NCBI GenBank assembly: GCA_910587935.1
Contig: CAJUNP010000021.1
Coordinates: forward strand, 1-50,618
Reading direction: 5' to 3'
Source: an uncultured Lachnospiraceae bacterium
GTDB lineage: Bacteria > Bacillota > Clostridia > Lachnospirales > Lachnospiraceae
DNA: 50,618 nucleotides
Part shown: positions 8,989 through 15,642 of the stretch, one piece after another
Layout of the letters: each line of letters begins with the position of its first letter
Numbering within the stretch: position 1 is the first letter of the stretch
Notes under the pieces: generated by a model
Database searches by the model: none
Told to the model about the DNA's origin: nothing
Seen by the model: only the letters and a program-made list of their open reading frames with translations
Translations under genes and position numbers: made by a program

Positions 8989-9339
8989 TGTGCTGCTCCT
9001 TTGCAGGCAGGTTGGTCAGGTTGTATTCCCTGTATAATTGCCATCTCGTATTTTCGTCTGAAAGAAGCCTTAACTCCTGCTGCCTTCCGTCCCGCTGCAG
9101 GTATTCCACCAGTAAGGCAAGCCGGTTTTCGCCCTGTGTTTGCCCTTCCTCTCCTGCAATCTTTTTTTCACTCTCAATGTGGGCCTGCTCGTCACTTCCA
9201 CAGCATGATCAATGGCCTCTCTGATCGACATTTTACGGCCTGTATTCTCTCTTACTTTTCCAATGAAAATGGAATATTCCTATAACTTCCTGCATTTCCT
9301 CATAACATCAAAATTAACATTATTTCGTTCGTTTGCCAT
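8966..9339 (-). pseudogene. Remnant of an Rpn/PD-(D/E)XK nuclease-family (transposase-like) gene
   Basis: On the minus strand an ATG at 9339 with GGAGG upstream opens MANERNNVNFDVMRKCRKL and then meets a stop. In the same frame, EYSIFIGKVRENTGRKMSI and REAIDHAVE follow, which resemble the region just after the nuclease core in Rpn-type proteins. A second frame then gives NRLALLVEYLQRDGRQQEL and LYREYNL, which resemble the C-terminal end of the same family. The catalytic core is missing, so the gene has an internal deletion, a stop and a frameshift. The remnant ends with TGA at 8968-8966, just inside the MBL gene. Family assignment rests on motif memory. Confidence 0.6.
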
Positions 9340-9553
9340 AGGATGCCTCCATTATAAAACTTTTTAATAAATTCTGCAATACCAAATTTTGACTGGTAAT
9401 CCTGGTATTTGTATAATATGAGAGATTCTGTTACATAAGATATGAAAATCTCATAAATTATTTAAGAAAGCTGTTCGCTTTTCAAAATAGCTTCGCTTTA
9501 TCGTAATAACATTTATTTATCAAGATTCACTTGCAGTAATAGCAAGGAATTTC

Positions 9554-9577
9554 AAATTAAGAACCAAATTAAGAACC
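9554..9577. repeat. 12-bp perfect tandem duplication
   Basis: AAATTAAGAACC occurs at 9554-9565 and again at 9566-9577 with no gap, followed by AAA. It lies 15 bp upstream of the -35 of a candidate promoter. It may be a small slippage duplication or a pair of binding sites. Confidence 0.75.
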
Positions 9578-9592
9578 AAAAGTTATTGGATA

Positions 9593-9621
9593 TTGACATA
9601 AATATACATATGAATTAAAAT
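9593..9621 (+). promoter_or_regulatory. Sigma-A-type promoter
   Basis: A consensus TTGACA at 9593-9598 is followed after 17 bp by TAAAAT at 9616-9621. It would give a leader of about 285 nt before the lipoprotein gene at 9912, and that leader contains the inverted repeat at 9698-9718. Confidence 0.5.
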
Positions 9622-9697
9622 AAATGTAATGAAAATATAATTTATAATTATGATATATAGACAAGATGTTTTCGAACGGTAATTTTTTCTTGTTTAT

Positions 9698-9718
9698 CGG
9701 TATAGCGCGCGTATACCG
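9698..9718. promoter_or_regulatory. 21-bp near-perfect inverted repeat
   Basis: CGGTATA (9698-9704) and TATACCG (9712-9718) flank a GC-only core GCGCGCG. The core contains a smaller CGCGC symmetry, so 18 of the 20 bases around the central position are symmetric. In this AT-rich gap the site looks like an operator for a dimeric regulator. It could also fold as an RNA hairpin. Confidence 0.5.
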
Positions 9719-9911
9719 CAAATGGGAACAAAGCTGAGTTTAAAAAGAGAGTTTTCGGGAGGTGACATAATTGTAATACTTAAAATTTTAAACAGTATAT
9801 TTCAATGTGTTAATGTTTTTATCTTAAAAATTCGCATCCATTCTATTGGGAGTAAATTAATTATATAATAGTAATGGGAAATTTGTTGGATTTAATAGGA
9901 GGATAATATCC

Positions 9912-10583
9912 ATGAGGTTAAAAAGGAAATTGTTTATCGCCGTATCGATTATGCTGACATGGGTATTATCTGCCTGTGGGTTCGGAGAAAAGGCGAAGGA
10001 GTTGACAGAGGAAGAGGCAAAAGAAGCGGCAGTTCATGAACTGCAGAAAATTCTTCCTGCGGAAAAACAACCCGTGGGGATTAGTTTGTACTACCAGAAT
10101 AATCAGGATGCAATTGATTTTGACGAAGGAACGCCGCGGGAAGGGTTAATTCAATACCGGGCGCTTTGGAGGGCTGACTTTTCCTTTGACGGTGGGGATG
10201 ATTATCAGATCTGGATTAATGCCGTGGACGGAACTGCTTCTAATATATTCAGATATCCGGAAGACTGGTTTGACACAGCGAGAGAGTATAAAGATTATAC
10301 AGTAGAAGGTCAGGCGGATTATACGGAGGAAGATTTTTTAAAAACCGCCGAAGGATACTGCGAAAGAGCGGGATATCAGGTTCAGGAGTCTTACAGCCTG
10401 TTTCAGGTAAAAGACAATTTGATATTATATAACCCTGGCCCCACAATGCTGGAGGGAAGAGTAAAATGGCCGGTTGAATATTATGAGATCACGGTTGTTT
10501 TTGAAGGCGGGGGCGGCGCCACAATAGGTCTTTCAGTGAAGGATATGTCTCTTTTAAGCGCACGGTTTGTACCCGCGGCCTGA
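9912..10583 (+). CDS. Predicted lipoprotein, unknown function
   Basis: The 223-residue protein starts with a basic n-region, a hydrophobic core and the lipobox LSAC (Cys at residue 22). It should therefore be lipid-anchored on the outer face of the membrane. The mature part is acidic and rich in aromatic residues, with no enzymatic motif I recognise. AGGAGG lies 8-9 nt upstream of the ATG. It stands alone between an AT-rich gap and its own terminator, and the convergent gene beyond encodes another small membrane-anchored protein. Confidence 0.85.
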   Translation: MRLKRKLFIAVSIMLTWVLSACGFGEKAKELTEEEAKEAAVHELQKILPAEKQPVGISLYYQNNQDAIDFDEGTPREGLIQYRALWRADFSFDGGDDYQIWINAVDGTASNIFRYPEDWFDTAREYKDYTVEGQADYTEEDFLKTAEGYCERAGYQVQESYSLFQVKDNLILYNPGPTMLEGRVKWPVEYYEITVVFEGGGGATIGLSVKDMSLLSARFVPAA

Positions 10584-10606
10584 AACGACTGCGGGTATAT
10601 TTTTTT
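10570..10606 (+). terminator. Intrinsic terminator of the lipoprotein gene
   Basis: TACCCGC (10570-10576) pairs with GCGGGTA (10591-10597) and is followed by TATTTTTTT. The loop contains the stop codon of the gene, so the hairpin begins inside the reading frame. Confidence 0.8.
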
Positions 10607-10637
10607 AAAACCGGCGGCAAACCGTTTAAGAACGTTT

Positions 10638-10886
10638 CTACTCCCAGAGCCAGTACCATTCCATAGAATCATAATCGGAAGATTCTTCTTCCATGGAAAG
10701 AAGAGGATAAAATTCTAAAACCTCATAACAAATGCCGCGATAGGATACGCATTCACCGCCCTGCTGTTTGATGGCAAAAATCGGACTTTGATTATTTTCA
10801 AAAAGAATACGGTCCGTAACGGTAAAAGCAAATGCAAAAAAGATGAGCGCCAAAAGGACAATAAGCAATGTTTTCCGTTTTTTCAT
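10638..10886 (-). CDS. Small single-pass membrane or exported protein
   Basis: The 82-residue protein begins MKKRKTLLIVLLALIFFAF, a basic start followed by one hydrophobic helix. An extracytoplasmic acidic tail follows that is rich in Glu, Asp, Tyr and Trp and has two Cys that could form a disulfide. The start at 10886 is supported by AAGGAGAT 5-6 nt upstream. An earlier in-frame ATG at 10928 overlaps the preceding gene and lacks this site. It is the last gene of the minus-strand operon with the permease and the phosphatase-superfamily protein. Family unknown. Confidence 0.75.
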   Translation of the reverse strand: MKKRKTLLIVLLALIFFAFAFTVTDRILFENNQSPIFAIKQQGGECVSYRGICYEVLEFYPLLSMEEESSDYDSMEWYWLWE

Positions 10887-10901
10887 AGGTAATCTCCTTT
10901 C

Positions 10902-10918
10902 CGCCCGAACAGCGGGCG
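10902..10918 (-). promoter_or_regulatory. Intergenic hairpin just before a ribosome site
   Basis: CGCCCG (10902-10907) and CGGGCG (10913-10918) form a 6-bp GC stem. It lies between the stop of the phosphatase-superfamily gene and the ribosome site of the small membrane protein. No T run follows on the minus strand, so it is more likely an mRNA processing or stability element than a terminator. Confidence 0.45.
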
Positions 10919-10924
10919 TACAAG

Positions 10925-11764
10925 TCACCCAATAAAACTATAAAAATGCGGGATATTCATATCGCAGGGCCGGTTTATGCCGTGAGAACCGAGAAAGCCC
11001 CATACCCTGTGACAGCCGTGATCCGGGGCAAAAACAAGGGCCGTGCGGTGGGCGCTCCAATGGGCTTGAATGGCAGCATGCATTTCCTGAAAGGTGGCAA
11101 TGTTTTCACGAAGCGCCCGAAATGCCCGCTTTCCTTCCGGAGAATGGCGGTGCATATGATAGTCGTAATCTCCGTTATACAACACGATGCAGTCATACCG
11201 GTCCTGGGCGGTCAGCTCCAGGGCCTTTTGATTGCAGGCTTCCTTTTTCGGATAAATATAATAATCCATGTCCCTTTCCAGAAAAATCCGGGAAATACTG
11301 TCGCCCTCGGTGGAAACAATCGCAGTCTTTTTCCCGGCCTTAGCCAGAACATCAAAAATAGTCGCAACCTGTAAAACCGGTTTTTCATATTTCAGGATGC
11401 CGTGCTGTGCGGGCTGCAGTCCGCTGTACATGGAGCCAAAGCACACCGGCGTCACAGGGGGAACGACCGAAAGCATGGGAAGCCTCAAATCGGTACATTT
11501 CTCCATTTCCGTAAAATATCCGGCATATTTTTCATAAATCCACATGGCTACGGCGTCCGGATTATACAAAAATATCCGGTCGCAGGGCGCCTGCCCGGGG
11601 AGGGGAGAAAAACGCTCCGCCGCTTTGCATAAAACCTCTTCGATCGGTGCGTCCGCTTTCGGCAGCGGGGAAACCCCAAGCAGGTATAAGATCGTGGATG
11701 CCGTGCGCGTAATGCATATTTTATGAAAATCAGAGGAAACATCCGTGGAATTCGTATATTTCAT
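10925..11764 (-). CDS. Alkaline-phosphatase-superfamily protein (nucleotide pyrophosphatase/phosphodiesterase-like)
   Basis: The 279-residue protein shows the superfamily pattern: a Thr-containing turn TPVCFGSMYSGLQPAQHGI around residues 105-123 where the nucleophile usually lies, an NGDYDYHMHRHSPEG segment with metal-binding Asp and His, and a C-terminal PDHGCH...GSHG pair for the second metal site. The N-terminal metal Asp is not obvious and the protein is shorter than typical phosphodiesterases, so activity is likely but not certain. No signal peptide is seen. It lies 25 nt downstream of the permease gene in one minus-strand operon. The substrate is unknown. Confidence 0.75.
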   Translation of the reverse strand: MKYTNSTDVSSDFHKICITRTASTILYLLGVSPLPKADAPIEEVLCKAAERFSPLPGQAPCDRIFLYNPDAVAMWIYEKYAGYFTEMEKCTDLRLPMLSVVPPVTPVCFGSMYSGLQPAQHGILKYEKPVLQVATIFDVLAKAGKKTAIVSTEGDSISRIFLERDMDYYIYPKKEACNQKALELTAQDRYDCIVLYNGDYDYHMHRHSPEGKRAFRALRENIATFQEMHAAIQAHWSAHRTALVFAPDHGCHRVWGFLGSHGINRPCDMNIPHFYSFIG

Positions 11765-11789
11765 AAACAGTCCTTTCTGGATTCTTCAG

Positions 11790-12947
11790 TCAGGAAACAT
11801 GCAGCATGGAACCGATGGTGGAGAGCAGGGAGCCTGCGATAACCAGAATCTGAAAAGGAAGCGTACCCAGCTTTCCGCAGATCGGGCTTTCCTTTGCATG
11901 TTTTCGGGATCTGTTGTAGGCGATAATGATGCCGATGCCGGTCAGTACCTGCACCACGCCTGCAAGCCTTGTGAAGCCTACGAAGCTCTGGACGCCGATT
12001 AAAGCAATGAGCAGGCAGGGAAAGGAAGCCGTGAACCAGCTGATTTTAAGGCCCCATCCGGTCTGCTCCCGAATAATGTCGCGCAAGTTTAAGGTGTTGG
12101 CCCAGAAAGAAGTAGACAGCGCCAGCAGGGAAAAGAGATAACCAATAATGCTGACCCAGCCGCCCAAATGCAGGGATAAATCCACCAGCGCGCCGTTTTC
12201 CGAAATATTCTTTCCGGCGCCCAGAAGAGTCATGAAAGTAATGAGCAGAATCAGGACAACATTGATACCGGTGCCTGCGGCGATGGATGCGCGTACTTTT
12301 TTCCGGTCACCGTTCAGTCCTTTTACAACCTGCGGAACAGACATAACTGCAGAAAGGGAAAAGGCAATCATGCCGTAGAGCGCGAAAACATTGTTGAAAG
12401 AAATAAAAGCGGCGGGCAGCGGACTCATTTCGGATAAAAGCGTCGCAGCAAAGAGAATACCGATTACGCCCACCATGGAACAGACGGCAATCTTTTCACA
12501 GATTCCCACAAGCTTCATGCCGACGTAAACAACGGCGGCAGCCAGAACATAATAGAGAAGCATCCCGGCAAAGGAAGGAAGTCCGAACCAGGAGAAAAAA
12601 ACGGCGGCAGCCCCGGAAATAAAACCGCTGACATTCACAATCACGGAAAATCCAAGAAAGCCAAATGCAATCCAGGTGGCCAATTTTTTCAGCTTTCCGG
12701 TAAAGAGTTCCTTTTCAAAGCATTTGATAAACTGAGCGCCGTCATTGTTATAGGACAGCTCCGCGATCATAAAATGCAGAATCAGGTTTATAACATATGC
12801 GGCCGCAACAATCCACAGAAAATCATACCATCTGTTGCGGGACGCCAGAAACGGGACGGCCAGGACGCCGGAGCCCACGCCGTGCCCCACGATAATACTG
12901 GTCGCTTCCAGGAAAGTAAAACGGGATTCGCTATTCATTTCTTTCAT
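11790..12947 (-). CDS. Amino-acid permease-like transporter
   Basis: The 385-residue protein is almost entirely hydrophobic, with about 10-11 membrane helices. Its first helix carries TSIIVGHGVGSGVLAVPFLA, a glycine-rich unwound helix typical of the APC superfamily and close in style to the aromatic/hydroxy amino-acid permeases. It should import an amino acid with a cation. I place the start at 12947 because AGGAAA lies just upstream. A longer open frame to 13223 would run through both divergent promoters. It heads a minus-strand operon with the phosphatase-superfamily gene and the small membrane protein. Confidence 0.82.
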   Translation of the reverse strand: MKEMNSESRFTFLEATSIIVGHGVGSGVLAVPFLASRNRWYDFLWIVAAAYVINLILHFMIAELSYNNDGAQFIKCFEKELFTGKLKKLATWIAFGFLGFSVIVNVSGFISGAAAVFFSWFGLPSFAGMLLYYVLAAAVVYVGMKLVGICEKIAVCSMVGVIGILFAATLLSEMSPLPAAFISFNNVFALYGMIAFSLSAVMSVPQVVKGLNGDRKKVRASIAAGTGINVVLILLITFMTLLGAGKNISENGALVDLSLHLGGWVSIIGYLFSLLALSTSFWANTLNLRDIIREQTGWGLKISWFTASFPCLLIALIGVQSFVGFTRLAGVVQVLTGIGIIIAYNRSRKHAKESPICGKLGTLPFQILVIAGSLLSTIGSMLHVS

Positions 12948-12993
12948 AAGGTTTCCTTTCTGATGGGGTGGTGTGCATTTCCTGTATAGTTGT

Positions 12994-13022
12994 ATTGTAA
13001 TATAAAATAGTGCGCTTGTCAT
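12994..13022 (-). promoter_or_regulatory. Sigma-A-type promoter of the permease operon
   Basis: On the minus strand ATGACA (13022-13017), a 17-bp spacer and TACAAT (12999-12994) precede the permease gene by about 45 bp. The promoter is divergent from the one at 13044-13072, and their -35 boxes are about 22 bp apart. Confidence 0.6.
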
Positions 13023-13043
13023 GGGAAAATGGGAAAGATTCTT

Positions 13044-13072
13044 TTGACAAGTACCCACTCCGGTGATATAGT
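13044..13072 (+). promoter_or_regulatory. Strong sigma-A-type promoter of the structured RNA / RNA-repair operon
   Basis: A consensus TTGACA (13044-13049), a 17-bp spacer and TATAGT (13067-13072, five of six) give a start site near 13079. It is the best plus-strand promoter upstream of the RNA ligase, about 290 bp before its ATG. Confidence 0.8.
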
Positions 13073-13078
13073 GAAGAA

Positions 13079-13348
13079 GGTAAAAATGTTTTAATTGTAG
13101 ATTGGAGGATCCCATGTAATTCTGTATTCTGACAAACTGACCCGGCAGATAGAAAGGCATCGGCAGGCAAAGCGCCGGAGGCCTGTTTTGTGTATCTGCC
13201 ATTTCAGGGAAGAAAGCAGACACAGCATGGGACTTTTTGGGAAACGTTGCTTTTATCAGCGCTTCCTTAGAATAATTCCGGTAGAAAATCCGCAGAGTGA
13301 TTTTCTGCCGGGCGTTTGCTGTGGAGATGTTTCTTCACGGCATTTTTT
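13079..13348 (+). ncRNA. Candidate structured RNA upstream of the RNA ligase operon
   Basis: About 270 nt with no sizeable reading frame lie between a strong promoter and an intrinsic terminator. Helices drawn by hand: TCCCATG (13110-13116) with CATGGGA (13226-13232); CTGT (13122-13125) with ACAG (13222-13225); TCTG (13128-13131) with CAGA (13217-13220). Inside these, GGCAGATA (13144-13151) pairs with TATCTGCC (13193-13200), and GCAGGC (13163-13168) with GCCTGT (13181-13186). Then CCGGTAGAAAATC (13278-13290) pairs with GATTTTCTGCCGG (13298-13310) with one G-T, and the terminator stem follows at 13318-13341. It could be a terminating leader (riboswitch-like) or an independent small RNA. I recognise no known family. 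In particular, the T-box core AGGGTGGNACC is absent. Confidence 0.65.
13318..13348 (+). terminator. Intrinsic terminator 24 nt before the RNA ligase start
   Basis: GCTGTGGAGA (13318-13327) pairs with TCTTCACGGC (13332-13341), giving ten pairs with two G-T wobbles around a TGTT loop, followed by ATTTTTT. It ends the structured RNA and would block the ligase operon unless there is read-through or antitermination. No alternative antiterminator helix was obvious by eye. Confidence 0.75.
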
Positions 13349-13371
13349 GTTTAGGAAAGGAATGATAATTT

Positions 13372-14169
13372 ATGGAACAAATATATAAATATCCAAGAAC
13401 CCGTCATCTGGAAGGCTCTAAGGAGCAGGCGGGGGACGAGGATTTAAAATGTGTTAATTTTGACGAATTGCGGGGAAAATATCTGGTTTTGGAAGAAAAG
13501 GTGGACGGGGCAAATTGCGGTATAAGCTTTGGAGCGGACGGGAAAATGTATCTGCAGAGCAGAGGGCATTTTTTAAACGGCGGATACGGCGAGAAACAGT
13601 TTGACTTATTCAAGCTTTGGGCGGGCTGCTTTGAGGACAGATTACGCGGGCTGCTGAAAGACCGTTATATTCTGTACGGAGAGTGGCTGTATGCCAAGCA
13701 TACGGTTTTTTACGACAGGCTGCCTCATTATTTCATGGAATTCGATATTTTCGATAAACAGGAAGAAAAATTTTTTTCCACCAAAAAGCGCAGGGAGTTT
13801 CTTGCGCCGGCGCCTTTTATACGGTCGGTGCGCGTACTTGCCGAAGGATACTACGAAGATGCCTGCCGGATTGCGGAATGGATCGGGCCGAGCCTGTTTA
13901 TATCAAAGGATCCGGCCGGGAGCCTTTTGGCGCAGTGTAAGAAGAGCGGAGTGGATCCGGAGGCTGCCCTCAGACAGACGGATCTGACGGGAGTTATGGA
14001 AGGTATTTATATCAAAGTGGAGGACGGGGATTATGTGACAGACCGCCTGAAGTACGTAAGAGGCTCCTTCCTTAATGCTATTCTGGATTCGGAAACCCAT
14101 TGGATGAACCGCCCGATTGTCCCAAATTGCCTGGCAGAGGGCGCGGACCTTTTCAGTATGGGAGAGTGA
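13372..14169 (+). CDS. ATP-dependent RNA ligase
   Basis: The 265-residue protein has all the nucleotidyltransferase motifs of polynucleotide ligases: motif I EKVDGAN with the adenylated Lys43, motif Ia QSRG (Arg64), motif III YGEW (Glu104), a following MEFDIFD segment for motif IIIa, motif IV MEGIYIK (Glu210 to Lys215) and motif V RLKYVR (Lys227). It lacks the long C-terminal domains of DNA ligases, so it belongs with small RNA ligases. It would seal 5'-phosphate to 3'-OH ends in RNA. AGGAAAGG lies 7-14 nt before the ATG. The next gene, 5 nt downstream, makes the matching RNA ends. A terminator and structured RNA precede it. Confidence 0.9.
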   Translation: MEQIYKYPRTRHLEGSKEQAGDEDLKCVNFDELRGKYLVLEEKVDGANCGISFGADGKMYLQSRGHFLNGGYGEKQFDLFKLWAGCFEDRLRGLLKDRYILYGEWLYAKHTVFYDRLPHYFMEFDIFDKQEEKFFSTKKRREFLAPAPFIRSVRVLAEGYYEDACRIAEWIGPSLFISKDPAGSLLAQCKKSGVDPEAALRQTDLTGVMEGIYIKVEDGDYVTDRLKYVRGSFLNAILDSETHWMNRPIVPNCLAEGADLFSMGE

Positions 14170-14174
14170 TAATA

Positions 14175-15302
14175 ATGAACGGAAAAATTTTGAGGGAAAT
14201 CCGCGGCAGCGGATTTTCCCTGACGGCGCTTACAGGGTTCTGCCCTGAATTGAACGCATTGCGGGAGGTTCCCCAGAATCCGGAGTACCATGCGGAAGGC
14301 GATGTATACAGGCATACGGAAATGGTATGTGAAAAGCTTACGGAGCTTTCCGAATGGCAGGAATTGAATCCGGATGAACAGGAACTCCTGTTTTTGGCGG
14401 CTGCCTTTCATGATATCGGGAAACCGGTTTGTACCAAGCTTGAGGACGGAAACTGGATTTCACCCAGGCATACGATTGTCGGAGAAAAGGAATTCAGAAG
14501 GATTGTATATCAGGACGCCGGACGGTTTGGCCTTGCCTTTTCCCAGAGAGAAACCGTGGCAAAGCTAATCCGGTATCACGGACTGCCCATATGGTTTTGG
14601 ACGAAAAAGAGGCCGGAGAGAGATTTAATGAAAGCGGCGGAGAGTATCCCGCTGCGGCTTTTGTATCTGCTTGCAAAAGCAGATGCAAAAGGGCGGCTTG
14701 GAAATCCCGCGGAGGAGTTTTCGGAGCAGGTGGAGTTGTTTGGAGATTATACAAAGGAACTGGGAATCTGGGACTGCCCGCAGTTGTTTGCAAACCCTTA
14801 TGCCAGATTTCAATATTTTCAGAAGGAGGATATGTGGCAGGGAGCGGATTTATATGACGACACGGAGTTTGACGTCATTTTGCTGTCGGGGCTTCCGTTA
14901 GCCGGAAAAGACAGCTGGATTGAAAAAAACGGCGGAGATACGCCCGTAATTTCCTTGGATGATATCCGGGAGGAACTGAAGCTTTCACCGGCAAAAAGTT
15001 CTGATAAGGCGGTTCATACCGCCCTGGAGCGGGCAAAGATATTGTTGCGCAGGAAAGAGCCGTTTATCTGGAACGCCACGAATATTATCGGAGAAACCAG
15101 ACAGAAGCTGGTGAGACTGTTCGCCGGGTATGGTGCAAGAGTGCATATTTTATATCTGGAAGTACCTTACCAGGAACTGCTTGCAAGAAACAGGAAAAGA
15201 GCGCGTTATATTCCGGAGCAGGTGTTAGAAAGAATGATAAGGAAGCTTGAGCTTCCCGAATCATGGGAGGCGTATGAGGTAAGATATCTTACTGCAAAGT
15301 AA
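14175..15302 (+). CDS. HD-Pnk: HD phosphoesterase plus 5'-OH polynucleotide kinase
   Basis: The 375-residue protein has two parts. Residues 30-200 form an HD domain with His47, the His79-Asp80 pair in FHDIGK, His99, His135 and Asp170 as likely metal ligands. Residues 230-375 form a P-loop kinase with GLPLAGKDS (239-247), a likely catalytic Asp in SLDDIR (261-262), NATN and the arginine-rich lid NRKRARYIP. This matches the HD-Pnk family known from Runella slithyformis, in which HD removes 2',3'-cyclic phosphate or 3'-phosphate and the kinase phosphorylates 5'-OH. Its products are what the neighbouring ligase needs. I start it at 14175, just after the ligase stop. The upstream ATG at 14100 lies inside the ligase gene. 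Confidence 0.87.
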   Translation: MNGKILREIRGSGFSLTALTGFCPELNALREVPQNPEYHAEGDVYRHTEMVCEKLTELSEWQELNPDEQELLFLAAAFHDIGKPVCTKLEDGNWISPRHTIVGEKEFRRIVYQDAGRFGLAFSQRETVAKLIRYHGLPIWFWTKKRPERDLMKAAESIPLRLLYLLAKADAKGRLGNPAEEFSEQVELFGDYTKELGIWDCPQLFANPYARFQYFQKEDMWQGADLYDDTEFDVILLSGLPLAGKDSWIEKNGGDTPVISLDDIREELKLSPAKSSDKAVHTALERAKILLRRKEPFIWNATNIIGETRQKLVRLFAGYGARVHILYLEVPYQELLARNRKRARYIPEQVLERMIRKLELPESWEAYEVRYLTAK

Positions 15303-15354
15303 CAGCCCGGAGGGCGGCGTGTGCCGGTACTGCGAATCTAAAAGATAATAAATG

Positions 15355-15388
15355 AAAAAAGGGTATGCCGGACTGCTCCGGCATACCC
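15355..15388 (-). terminator. Strong intrinsic terminator of the rubredoxin operon
   Basis: GGGTATGCCGG (15361-15371) and CCGGCATACCC (15378-15388) form a perfect 11-bp stem with a 6-nt loop. On the minus strand it is followed by six T. On the plus strand there is no T run, so it mainly ends transcription coming from rubredoxin. A smaller GCCC/GGGC hairpin at 15304-15314 lies at the end of HD-Pnk. Confidence 0.85.
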
Positions 15389-15410
15389 TGAAATTACTCG
15401 AAACTTATAT

Positions 15411-15584
15411 TTAATTGTAATTATCAATACATTTCTGGAACATATCTTTGCTTACGCCGCAAAGAGGACAGCACCAGTCGTCGGGAAGATCACTGAATTT
15501 TGTTCCGGGAGCAATGCCATGCTCAGGATCGCCCTTTTCGGGATCATATGTATAACCACAGGGGTTGCAAAAATATTTATCCAT
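15411..15584 (-). CDS. Rubredoxin
   Basis: The 57-residue protein starts MDKYFCNPCGYTYDPEKGD and ends with DDWCCPLCGVSKDMF. The two CxxCG knuckles (Cys6/Cys9 and Cys39/Cys42) bind one iron, and the length is typical of the family. Rubredoxin carries electrons to rubrerythrin and similar oxygen or peroxide reductases in anaerobes. The gene lies 58 nt downstream of the reverse rubrerythrin, probably in the same transcript. The ribosome site (AAAGG) is weak and rather distant. The strong terminator follows. Confidence 0.95.
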   Translation of the reverse strand: MDKYFCNPCGYTYDPEKGDPEHGIAPGTKFSDLPDDWCCPLCGVSKDMFQKCIDNYN

Positions 15585-15642
15585 AACTAATTACCAAACC
15601 TTTCTATTAATTTACTATTGTAAACATAAGCTACAGAAAATT

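Larger units (their letters stand above)
9340..9911. other. AT-rich gap without genes
   Basis: About 570 bp hold no convincing coding sequence. I see a 12-bp tandem duplication (9554-9577), a sigma-A-like promoter (9593-9621), a 21-bp inverted repeat (9698-9718) and a second weak -10 TATAAT at 9864-9869 close to the lipoprotein gene. The rest is A/T-rich sequence with no feature I can name. Confidence 0.6.

Noticed and set aside
12948..13223. A longer N-terminus for the amino-acid permease (to 13223)
   Set aside because: It would run through both divergent promoters; the ATG at 12947 has a ribosome site and gives a normal permease start.
13079..13348. The ligase leader as a T-box riboswitch
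   Set aside because: It lacks the AGGGTGGNACC core and the stem I signatures that are clear in the proS leader at 23297-23531.
15355..15388. This hairpin as the terminator of the RNA-repair operon
   Set aside because: On the plus strand it is not followed by a T run; the six-T run is on the minus strand after rubredoxin.
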